64,000 bases of DNA. It comes from an uncultured Desulfovibrionaceae bacterium. Lineage in GTDB: Bacteria; Desulfobacterota; Desulfovibrionia; Desulfovibrionales; Desulfovibrionaceae. The DNA lies in the NCBI GenBank assembly GCA_949741925.1, contig CATJOY010000034.1:21576-85575 (forward strand), in the 5' to 3' direction. Below the pieces are notes generated by a model. The model did not search any database. It was not told where the DNA came from and worked only from the letters and a program-made list of their open reading frames with translations. The position numbers and the translations under genes were made by a program. Positions 28,229 through 35,738 of the stretch are shown piece by piece. Numbering within the stretch: position 1 is the first letter of the stretch; every line of letters starts with the position of its first letter.

Positions 28229-29214
28229 TTGATGATGCCCCTACAGAGCAGATCCTGAGTGAAATAGCTGATGATCAGATCTGCGCCGGCTCGTTTGAAG
28301 GCGGTCAGCGTTTCCAGAACCACCCCGGTTTCGTCGATCCAGCCCCGCTCGCCGGCGGCCTTGATCATGGCGTACTCTCCGCTGACTTGGTAGACGGTCA
28401 AGGGAACATCGCAGCGGCGTCTGATTTCCGCCAAAATATCCAGATAATGCCCGGCAGGCTTGACAATAAGCATATCCGCTCCTTCCTGGAGGTCGGCCAT
28501 AGCCTCCCGCATGGCCTCGCGGCCGTTGGCCGGGTCCATTTGGTAGCTTTTGCGGTTGCCGAAGCTCGGCGCGGATTCTGCTGCCTCGCGGAAGGGGCCG
28601 TAAAAGGTGGAAGCGAACTTGGAAGCATAGCTCATAACCGGAATCTGCGCGAAGCCGGCGCTATCCAGGGCCTCGCGGATGGCCAGAACCCGGCCGTCCA
28701 TCATATCCGAGGGGGCCACGATATCCGCTCCTGCCCGGGCGTGGGAGAGCGCGGTCTTGGCCAGTATTGCTACGGTCTCATCGTTGCGTACCTGGCCCTG
28801 AGGGTCTAAGAGACCGCAATGGCCGTGGGAGGTGTACTCGCACAGGCAGACATCCGTAATGACGACCAACTCGGGAAAACGGGATTTGAGCCGGGCAACG
28901 GCCCGCTGCACAATGCCGTTTTCGGCCCAGGCTTCGCTGCCGGTTGTATCTTTGGCCGCCGGGATGCCGAAGAGCAGACAGCTTTTCAAACCGGAATCTA
29001 CAGCCCGGGCTACGGTTTCTTCAAGCTTTGCCAGGGAGAGCTGGCTTTGGCCCGGCATGGAGCCGATGGGCTGTTCCAGCCCGGAGTCGGGCGTATCAAC
29101 CACAAAGTAGGGCATGATCAGATCTTGGGGCAAGAGGGAGTGCTCCCGGATCATTTCCCGCAGCGTTTCGGTGCGGCGCAGTCTTCTGCCTCTGTAAAAC
29201 GTGCGCGTGCTCAT
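28225..29214 (-). CDS. hemB: Delta-aminolevulinic acid dehydratase (porphobilinogen synthase)
   Basis: 329 residues, normal for HemB. It condenses two 5-aminolevulinates to porphobilinogen. The zinc-type site DVCLCEYTSHGHCG gives Cys123, Cys125 and Cys133. The Schiff-base lysines are Lys199 (SYASKFAS) and Lys252 (IVKPAGHYLD). QVSGEYAMIKAA near residue 285 is conserved. It sits between ahbC and ahbD with 4-base overlaps on both sides, which ties early tetrapyrrole synthesis to the siroheme-dependent end of the pathway. Confidence 0.98.
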   Translation of the reverse strand: MSTRTFYRGRRLRRTETLREMIREHSLLPQDLIMPYFVVDTPDSGLEQPIGSMPGQSQLSLAKLEETVARAVDSGLKSCLLFGIPAAKDTTGSEAWAENGIVQRAVARLKSRFPELVVITDVCLCEYTSHGHCGLLDPQGQVRNDETVAILAKTALSHARAGADIVAPSDMMDGRVLAIREALDSAGFAQIPVMSYASKFASTFYGPFREAAESAPSFGNRKSYQMDPANGREAMREAMADLQEGADMLIVKPAGHYLDILAEIRRRCDVPLTVYQVSGEYAMIKAAGERGWIDETGVVLETLTAFKRAGADLIISYFTQDLLCRGIIK

Positions 29215-30395
29215 GACGTGATTTCCTCATCGGTAAGGTAGCAGGCGGGATCTTCCGCCCATTCATCGCCAAAGCGGGCTTCCGCCCGCGCTCGGAAATT
29301 GCCGCCGCAGATTGCCAGGAAACGACAGGCGGCGCAACGGCCCTTGACATGCTGTTTTTTATCTTTGAGCTTGGCCAGCAGAGGAATATTTTTATCCATC
29401 CAGATTGCGGAAAACGGCCGCTCGTTGACATTGCCGAAGGCATGGTTGCGCCAGAACTGGTCGGCGTGTACCGCGCCGTCCCAAGAGACGCAGCCGATGC
29501 CCCGCCCGGAGTTATTGCCCTCGTTATACTGCAATAGCTCGTAGACCGCCTTGGCCCGGGCCGGGTCCTCCCGCAGAAGCCGCATCCAAACATACGGCCC
29601 GTCGGCATGGTTATCCACCGTCAGCACCTCTTTGGGGGAGCCGGCTTCGAAAAGCTCGCGGGTCTTATCCATGATCAGGTCAACCATGGCCCTGGTCTCC
29701 TTGTGATCAAGATCTTCCCGCATCAAGGAGGACCCGCGTCCTGAATAGACTAGGTGGTAGAAGCAGATGCGCGGTATCTCCATATCGCGCAAGAGGTTGA
29801 AAAGGAGCGGAACCTGATCGGCGTTGCGGCGGTTGATGGTAAAGCGCAGCCCCACCTTGAGGCCTTCCTCCTGGCAGTTTCTGATACCCCGCATGGCCTT
29901 TTGGAAGGAACCGGGCACGCCCCTGAAGCGGTCATGCACGGCTTCGCCGCCATCGAGGGATATGCCCACATAGGAAAGCCCTACGGATTTCAGATCCCGG
30001 GCCCTGGCTCGGTCGATCAGCGTGCCGTTGGTGGAGATGACCGCCCGCATGCCTTTGGAGGTGGCGTATTCGGCCAGTTCCGGCAGGTCTTTGCGCACCA
30101 GAGGCTCCCCTCCGGAAAAGAGCATGACCGGGCTGCCGAAGGATGCCAGATCATCGATCAGGCGCTTGCCTGCCGCCGTATCCATGGCATCCCGTTGGGC
30201 CTCCTCGTCCACGGCCTGAGCATAGCAGTGTACGCAGCGCAGATTACAGCGCCGGGTCATGTTCCAGACCACCACGGGTTTTTTATCTTGAGAAAACTGG
30301 AGCAGATGCGAGGGCAGCTTGCCTGAGTGGCGGCCGTAGCGCAGGGCGTCGGAAGGTTCAACTTGTCCGCAGTAGAGTTTTGATATGCCGATCAT
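29211..30395 (-). CDS. ahbC: Radical SAM 12,18-didecarboxysiroheme deacetylase AhbC
   Basis: 394 residues. It begins MIGISKLYCGQVEPSDALRY, a stretch conserved in AhbC. The radical SAM cluster CNLRCVHC supplies Cys50, Cys54 and Cys57, and FSGGEPLV follows near residue 97. The C-terminal cysteine region (CAACRFLAICGGN) probably holds an auxiliary cluster. AhbC removes two acetate side chains from didecarboxysiroheme to give Fe-coproporphyrin III. First gene of the operon ahbC-hemB-ahbD-ahbA/B. The ATG overlaps nothing upstream; a 456-base non-coding stretch precedes it. Confidence 0.92.
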   Translation of the reverse strand: MIGISKLYCGQVEPSDALRYGRHSGKLPSHLLQFSQDKKPVVVWNMTRRCNLRCVHCYAQAVDEEAQRDAMDTAAGKRLIDDLASFGSPVMLFSGGEPLVRKDLPELAEYATSKGMRAVISTNGTLIDRARARDLKSVGLSYVGISLDGGEAVHDRFRGVPGSFQKAMRGIRNCQEEGLKVGLRFTINRRNADQVPLLFNLLRDMEIPRICFYHLVYSGRGSSLMREDLDHKETRAMVDLIMDKTRELFEAGSPKEVLTVDNHADGPYVWMRLLREDPARAKAVYELLQYNEGNNSGRGIGCVSWDGAVHADQFWRNHAFGNVNERPFSAIWMDKNIPLLAKLKDKKQHVKGRCAACRFLAICGGNFRARAEARFGDEWAEDPACYLTDEEITS

Positions 30396-30851
30396 AAATG
30401 CTGTGCGCCTCCGGCGCTTGGGTTATTGTAAAGGGATGTGGTCGGTTATTCTATCCAATCCGGCCGCCGAAAAGAGGGGCGGCAGGGCGGTTGTATCGCT
30501 GATTTTCGTATCCTTCGGGCCGAACCATTCCCTCCCCGGTTGCGCGGTGTTGCCCGGAGCCCCACACGCTGTGCAGGAGATTCTTTTTTGCGCGGCAATG
30601 CCTTTTTCCCTATGCGTATCCATGGGGATAGCCCGCGCCGGCGATGAGGAAGGAGGATGCCATGCCGGGAATTTTCAAACCATCCAAATATATAGCGCAG
30701 GCCGGGCTGGATGGCAAACATGAGAACGGGCAAGGCCTCTTCCGGATGCCTTTGGCGGCCGAGGTGGCGCTTTGAACCAGGCCGGGGGTTCGCTCTTTTG
30801 CGGGATGATCCCCCGGCGGGAAGAGCCACAAGCGAGGTAACGGAAAAGGCC
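30396..30851. other. Intergenic region between ahbC and darP
   Basis: 456 bases. Open frames on both strands have no family resemblance and poor ribosome sites. A stem GCCGGGGG (30781-30788) / CCCCCGGC (30810-30817) lies 35 bases after the darP stop and may end its transcript. A promoter for ahbC is expected near the left end but no clear hexamers were seen. Confidence 0.4.
30781..30817 (-). terminator. Hairpin downstream of darP
   Basis: Eight-base perfect stem, GCCGGGGG / CCCCCGGC, with a 21-base loop containing CGCTCTTTTGCGG. No T-run follows, so it is only a possible terminator. Confidence 0.4.
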
Positions 30852-31376
30852 TTACTGCCGACCGCCCGGCCTTGCCGCAGCCAGAGCCTTGAGCGCCCGG
30901 AACAGTTCTCGGAAGGCTTTAGGAGGTTTGTTGGCGGTCCGTTCGGCAACAGCGCCGCGGACCAGATGCCTCAGGCGCGGGAGATCCTCTGGCGGGGCTC
31001 CCAGGGCGGAAAGCTCCCGTTCCAGTTCGGTATCAGCATGGTTGCGCGCGGCTGCCGCGAGCAGCCGTTCGCGGGCCTCTTCTATTCGGTGCAGAGCGGT
31101 TGTTTCTTCGCGCGAGGGCAGCAGGGCTCTATCCAGAAATGCGGCGAGCTGTTCGCTCTCCTCTGCCCGCATCAGCCGCCCGATATACTGCATTTGACGG
31201 CGTTTCGCTTCATGATCCGTCATGCCCTGCCACTGTGTGATGGCTTCCAGCAGTTCCGGGGCCATGGGGCAATCCCGGAGCAGGGCCGGGGAAAGGGCGG
31301 CCAGCCGCTTCCCCAGAACCTGGAGGGCGGAACTCTCGCGTTTTTTGCTGGAGCGGCTTACATGTTCTTCTCCCAT
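30852..31376 (-). CDS. darP: DarP/YjgA-family 50S ribosome-associated protein (DUF615)
   Basis: 174 residues, highly charged and helical. The N-terminal SKKRESSALQVLGKRLAALS and the central KRRQMQYIGRLMRAE are signatures of the YjgA/DUF615 family, which binds late 50S precursors. The C-terminus is Arg/Ala-rich. It stands 142 bases upstream of the 3' end of the UbiA-type gene on the same strand, so both may share a promoter region. Function is taken from the family. Confidence 0.85.
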   Translation of the reverse strand: MGEEHVSRSSKKRESSALQVLGKRLAALSPALLRDCPMAPELLEAITQWQGMTDHEAKRRQMQYIGRLMRAEESEQLAAFLDRALLPSREETTALHRIEEARERLLAAAARNHADTELERELSALGAPPEDLPRLRHLVRGAVAERTANKPPKAFRELFRALKALAAARPGGRQ

Positions 31377-31518
31377 GAGGGCTTCCTTATCGGGTATTTC
31401 ACGCCGGGCGCATTCCGGTGAGAAACAGCCTGTGATCGGGCGCTTCCCGGCGGCGTATGGAGTCTATTCCCGGGGTTTTTAGGCGTCAGCGGCCCGCATC
31501 CTTGCCTTATGCCGGGGT

Positions 31519-32385
31519 TCAGGCCCAATTCCGGGCCAGGAGCACACCGCAGAAAAGAGCCACGGAAATAATGCCGTTAATCACGAAAAAGGCCAGATTG
31601 ATTTTGGTAAGATCCTCGGGCGAGACCAGGCGGTGTTCGTAAAAAAGCAGCAGGGCAATGGCGGCGCAGACCCCATGCCAGATGGGGTTAAGGCCCGCTG
31701 TCCAGCCGCCGAGAAGGAGAAAGAGAAGCACATTGACATGGCAAAACCCGGCCAGGGCCAGGGCCGTGGGAATGCCGAACCGAGCCGGAACCGAGTGCAG
31801 GCCTTGTTCACGGTCAAAAGCAACATCTTGGCAACTATAGAGGATATCAAAGCCTGCCACCCAGAAAATGACGGCCAGGCTGAACAGGATAGGCGGCAGG
31901 GCAAAGGAGCCGGTTGCCGCTAGCCAGCCGCCCATCGGGGCCATGCTGAGCACCGCGCCCAGCCAGAAATGACACAACCAGGTAAAGCGTTTGGAAAAGC
32001 TGTAGAGCCCTGCCAGAAAAAGGGCCACGGGCGAGAGAGCCAGGCATAGCGGGTTCAGAAAGGCGCAGGCGGCTACAAAACCCGCCGCCATCAAGGCGCA
32101 GAAGAGCCCGGCCTGGGCAAGGCTGATTTCCCCGGTGACCAGAGGTCTTTTTTGCGTGCGCGGATTGGCCCGGTCATAACGGATATCCGCCATAGCGTTG
32201 ACCGCCATGGCGTAAGAGCGCACGCAGACCATGGCCAGGGCTAGAAAAACCAGGATATGCAGGGCGGGCAGCCCCGGCATGACTAAAAAACAGCCGATAA
32301 AAGCAAAAGGAAGAGCAAAAATCGAGTGTTCGATTTTTACCATCTGGCACAGCAAAAGAAAGCGTTTCCATACAGACATGGGCAT
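31519..32385 (-). CDS. mqnP: UbiA-family prenyltransferase (probable MqnP of menaquinone synthesis)
   Basis: 288 residues with about eight or nine membrane helices. The first Asp-rich motif is NAMADIRYD (Asn63, Asp67, Asp71) and the second DILYSCQDVAFD (Asp180, Asp187, Asp191). Both bind the polyprenyl diphosphate through Mg2+. VKIEHSIFALPFAFIG near the N-terminus and GLHSVPARFG after the second motif are typical of UbiA/MqnP. In futalosine-route bacteria MqnP prenylates 6-carboxy-5,8-dihydroxynaphthalene-type precursors. A 4-hydroxybenzoate prenyltransferase role cannot be excluded by sequence, but no ubiquinone genes are present. Confidence 0.85.
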   Translation of the reverse strand: MPMSVWKRFLLLCQMVKIEHSIFALPFAFIGCFLVMPGLPALHILVFLALAMVCVRSYAMAVNAMADIRYDRANPRTQKRPLVTGEISLAQAGLFCALMAAGFVAACAFLNPLCLALSPVALFLAGLYSFSKRFTWLCHFWLGAVLSMAPMGGWLAATGSFALPPILFSLAVIFWVAGFDILYSCQDVAFDREQGLHSVPARFGIPTALALAGFCHVNVLLFLLLGGWTAGLNPIWHGVCAAIALLLFYEHRLVSPEDLTKINLAFFVINGIISVALFCGVLLARNWA

Positions 32386-32570
32386 TCCGCAAAGGCACGG
32401 GGCCGATCGGGCCGGACCGCCGGGCCGCTTTATACATCAGGGTGTTGCTTCCTCAGAACCGCCGGATCGGTTTCCGGCCCGGCCGGGGTACAGACCGGCA
32501 GGCGCACGGCCTGTTTCCCCGGCAAGAATACCAACCATGGTGTTGCGCCGCGCAGGGGGAGCGAATTCGG

Positions 32571-33029
32571 CTATTGCGGAAGACGAGCGCTCAGCATACG
32601 CAGATGCTTTTTTTCCTCGTCTTCGCAGGCGCTTACAGCCCCCTGCTCAGCCGGAGGGACGAGTTTTTTCATGGCCTGGAAAAAAAGAATGGTGTCTTTT
32701 TCCATGGAAATGGCTGCATGCAGCGGGTCTGCCGCAACGCGGCCTTCCAAACCCGGCATGAACAGGCTGTGGCTATCCAGAAGGTCGGAGACATAGCGCA
32801 GGTATTCTTCTTCCTCGCTGCCCGGGGGCAGTTCCAAACCGCCCAAACGGGGGAGCATGGCCGCAAAAACAGCCTCATGGCGTTTTTCTTCCTCAGCCAT
32901 GAAGGCAAAGAACGCTGCGTCATCCGGGCTGGCGGCGTGTTTCCGGGCGCTTTCGTACAGATTCCGCCCGCGGCGTTCAATTTCCACGGCCGCAGTGATG
33001 ATATCCGCTGCCTTGACAAAGCTGGCCAT
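32571..33029 (-). CDS. Ferritin-like (rubrerythrin-type) diiron protein
   Basis: 152 residues from the ATG at 33029 with GAGGAG upstream. A longer frame to 33680 has no similarity. The four-helix diiron ligands are visible: EIERRGRNLYE (helix A), EEEKRHEAVF with E-x-x-H (helix B), EKDTILFFQAM (helix C) and EDEEKKHLRML (helix D). There is no rubredoxin CxxC domain, so it is a rubrerythrin-like ferritin domain rather than a full rubrerythrin. It probably handles iron or peroxide in the cytoplasm. Divergent from the DUF1028 gene. Confidence 0.87.
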   Translation of the reverse strand: MASFVKAADIITAAVEIERRGRNLYESARKHAASPDDAAFFAFMAEEEKRHEAVFAAMLPRLGGLELPPGSEEEEYLRYVSDLLDSHSLFMPGLEGRVAADPLHAAISMEKDTILFFQAMKKLVPPAEQGAVSACEDEEKKHLRMLSARLPQ

Positions 33030-33344
33030 ATATACTCCTCGTTGCTGAAGGTCCGCCAAAGCGCCTGATCGGCCTGCCGGTGGAATGCGGGCAATGCCGG
33101 AAGAAGCAATGTGCTCTGCCGCCGGAGGAACACGATTCAGGGCGGCTGTATGATAGCCGGATTTATCTTGGTTTTCAAGGAAAAAGGCCGGAGAGCGCTT
33201 GCCGCGCCCGGCCGGGAGCCGGCGGATTGAACCGGCTGCCGGAGAACGGAGCGGATCATGACAAGGACCGGCCAAGGGCAGATTTCCGGAAGGGAAATGG
33301 CCTGTTCCCAAGACACTCTTTTGAGGAAAATAAGGAGAACAACA
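33030..33344. other. Divergent intergenic region
   Basis: 315 bases between the ferritin-like gene and the DUF1028 gene. It holds AGCCGG/CCGGCT inverted text near 33217-33240 but no gene. The AAGGAG of the DUF1028 gene lies at its right end. Confidence 0.4.
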
Positions 33345-34046
33345 ATGACGCTTACGAACGTATCCTGGGACAATACGTTTTCTTTGGTTTGCAGGGATAG
33401 CGCTTCCGGGCAGTTTGCCGTTGCCGTCTCCACGGCTCGACTGGCCGTTGGCGCGCGTGTGCCCTTTATCCGGGCGGGAGTCGGGGCGGTGGCCAGCCAG
33501 GCGCAGACCAATCCGCTGCTTGGCTATGCGGCTCTTGAGTTTCTCGCGCAAGGCGCGGATGCTGAAGAGGCGCTGCGGCAGGCCCTTGCAGCCGATTCCG
33601 GGCGGGAGAGCCGGCAGCTTTCCGTTATGGATGCCTCCGGCAAGAGCGCCGTATTTACCGGCCGGGAGGTGGCGCGACACTGCGACAAGGCTGCCTCGGC
33701 CCGAGGTAAGGAGTGCTGCGCCGCGGGGAATCTGTTGGTTTCGGGGGAGGTTATCCCGGAAATGGTGCGGGCCTTTGAGGAGAGCCGGGGATTTCTCGGT
33801 GAGCGGGCTCTACGGGCCCTGGAAGCAGGGCAGCGAGCCGGAGGTGATAAACGCGGCAAGATTTCGGCGGCTCTGCTGGTTTCCGGCAAAGGCCCTCATC
33901 CCTTACTGGATTTGCGTGTGGATAAAAGCGCCGATCCGGTCCGGGATCTGCGCGTTCTTTTTGATGCCTATACCGCTGCGTTTTCAATGGACGAGGAGGG
34001 CAGCCGGGCTGCCCCCGACAAGGGAGGCTCCCCCCGCCCCGCCTGA
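33345..34046 (+). CDS. DUF1028 family protein (Ntn-hydrolase-like)
   Basis: 233 residues from the ATG at 33345, preceded by AAGGAG. The start MTLTNVSWDNTFSLVCRDSASGQFAVAVSTA matches the DUF1028 N-terminal region, and GARVPFIRAGVGAVASQAQTNPLLG follows near residue 35. DUF1028 members resemble Ntn-hydrolases and are often annotated as peptidoglycan-associated or fimbrial assembly-linked; none of these roles is proven here. The last 20 residues are Pro/Gly/Asp-rich, encoded in a GC-rich tract that runs into the intergenic stem-loop. Confidence 0.85.
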   Translation: MTLTNVSWDNTFSLVCRDSASGQFAVAVSTARLAVGARVPFIRAGVGAVASQAQTNPLLGYAALEFLAQGADAEEALRQALAADSGRESRQLSVMDASGKSAVFTGREVARHCDKAASARGKECCAAGNLLVSGEVIPEMVRAFEESRGFLGERALRALEAGQRAGGDKRGKISAALLVSGKGPHPLLDLRVDKSADPVRDLRVLFDAYTAAFSMDEEGSRAAPDKGGSPRPA

Positions 34047-34093
34047 GGGCGGCGCCCCAAGGGGGGCAAGGGGGTGGGGCGTTATTCAACAGG

Positions 34094-34184
34094 GGCGGCC
34101 TCGTGGGGAAGCCGGGGAAGTATTCTTCTTTCGAGGAGCAAACAGCCCCGAAGCTTCCCCCGGAGGCGCCCGATCGAGGCCGCC
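34094..34184. terminator. Large nested stem-loop between convergent DUF1028 and alr genes
   Basis: GGCGGCCTCG (34094-34103) pairs with CGAGGCCGCC (34175-34184), and GGGGAAGC (34105-34112) pairs with GCTTCCCC (34153-34160). Both stems are perfect. It sits 3' of both genes and could act as a bidirectional terminator, though no T-run is obvious. Confidence 0.5.
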
Positions 34185-34195
34185 AGGCCGGGAAA

Positions 34196-35476
34196 TTACG
34201 GCTTTTCCCCCTGCGCCGAGCCGGCAGCGAGCGGAGCCCCGGGGCATAGCTTGCGCGGATTTTTTCCGAACAGACAGAAAATTTCGTGGGGGATGGTGCC
34301 CCACAAGGCAGCCAGCTCGTGCACGTCAAGGGCTTCCGGTCCCGGGCCGCCGAGCAGCCAGGCCATGTCTCCCGGCTTGCAATCCGGTATATGGCTGACC
34401 TCGGCCACGTGCATTTGCATGCAAATTCTGCCGCGCAACGGGGCGCGACGGCCGTTGATGCAGCAGAACCCCCGGTTGGATAACAGGCGACTGTAAGCAT
34501 CTGCGTATCCTGCGGCCAGTGTGGCCAGACGTAAGGATCGGGAAGCGGTGAACGTATACCCGTAGCTGACCGAGGCCCCGGCGGGGATAGTCCGCAGATC
34601 CAGGATCGGCGCGGCGAGCTCCATGGCCGGGATAAATCCTCGCCCGTGTTCTTCCTGGTTGGTTCCGGCAAAGGGGTTGCCGCCATAAAGGCATATTCCT
34701 GGTCTTCCCATCTGGGGGCCAAGTTCTTTGGGGAACATTTCCGGTTTCAGATAGGCCGCGGAATTGGCTAGAGAAGGCGTGATTTCGGGCCAGCGCTCGC
34801 GGAAGGCCGCCAGAATTTCCATAAATGCCGCGATCTGCCCGGCCACGGTATGCAGTTTTTCAGGCACATCGGAACAGGCGAAATGCGAGAGCAGCAAACC
34901 GGGACGGAGCGCCGGGAAAAGGCGCAGTTCTTCCAACAGGGCAGCGAGGCTTTCCCTATCCGGCCCCAGGCGGCAGAGCCCCGTATCCACCTTGACGGCC
35001 ACATCCAGGGGGAACCCGGCGCGGAGCAGGGAAGGAGCTTCCCTCAGCGCCGCATCCAGCATGGCCGCCTGACCCAGCCGGTGAATCATCGGCGTCAAGC
35101 CATGGCTTAGGGCCGACAGAGCCTCTTCAGGGCTCTGTACCCCCAGGAGGGGCAGGATGCGGCAATGCTTTTCCCGGAGTTCGGGAAGCGCGCGCGTGAG
35201 AGCCGCCCCTTCAGATACAGTGCCCACGCCAAAGGCCGCGGCTCCCGCCTTCAGCAAGGCCCGGGCCGCCGGGATCAGACCATGCCCGTAGGCATCCGCC
35301 TTGATAACCGCCATTCTTCCCGGCCAGCCGCCGGGCAAAACGGCGTCGCGTCCTGCCGCCCCATCCCTTTCGTTAAGACGCCGCCAGTTTTCGGCAATCA
35401 TTTCCGGGTACACCAGGACCACGGGTTGTGAAGGGGAAAGATCGTGCCCTGCTGCTATATATTCTCCAAAATACAT
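34196..35476 (-). CDS. alr: Alanine racemase
   Basis: 426 residues, slightly long. The PLP lysine is Lys59 in VIKADAYGHG, and the catalytic tyrosine is Tyr305 in ASVSYGYTF. It makes D-alanine for peptidoglycan. The normally conserved S/C-M-D motif near the C-terminus reads CMQMHVAEV, so Asp is replaced by Gln354, and the following Asp position is Glu359. The last 60 residues are Gly/Pro/Cys-rich. A YggS-like or lysine-racemase role is unlikely given the fold and two-domain length. It stands alone, divergent from lptD. Confidence 0.92.
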   Translation of the reverse strand: MYFGEYIAAGHDLSPSQPVVLVYPEMIAENWRRLNERDGAAGRDAVLPGGWPGRMAVIKADAYGHGLIPAARALLKAGAAAFGVGTVSEGAALTRALPELREKHCRILPLLGVQSPEEALSALSHGLTPMIHRLGQAAMLDAALREAPSLLRAGFPLDVAVKVDTGLCRLGPDRESLAALLEELRLFPALRPGLLLSHFACSDVPEKLHTVAGQIAAFMEILAAFRERWPEITPSLANSAAYLKPEMFPKELGPQMGRPGICLYGGNPFAGTNQEEHGRGFIPAMELAAPILDLRTIPAGASVSYGYTFTASRSLRLATLAAGYADAYSRLLSNRGFCCINGRRAPLRGRICMQMHVAEVSHIPDCKPGDMAWLLGGPGPEALDVHELAALWGTIPHEIFCLFGKNPRKLCPGAPLAAGSAQGEKP

Positions 35477-35738
35477 AATAATGGTGCCTTGTTAAAGAAA
35501 GTCTCCCGAGGCGGGCGGAAAGCCTTTACCCTTCCGGGCAAAGTGTGATAAGCGGAATTGTTATAGCCTGTTAGGTTTTACGAGTAGAGGTTACGTTCGG
35601 GGGCCGCCGTACTCTCCGGAAAGATGCGCTTCGTTCTTTCCTCCGGCGCGCGCCTCTGGAGAGCAACCAAAATACTTGAACCATCTGCTCCAGCAGTATA
35701 CTTTTCCGGCGCCACTTTCAACTTTCAACGGGGCTTTC

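Noticed and set aside
30446..30949. A 167-codon minus-strand frame between ahbC and darP
   Set aside because: It overlaps the end of darP in another frame, has no motif and no ribosome site.
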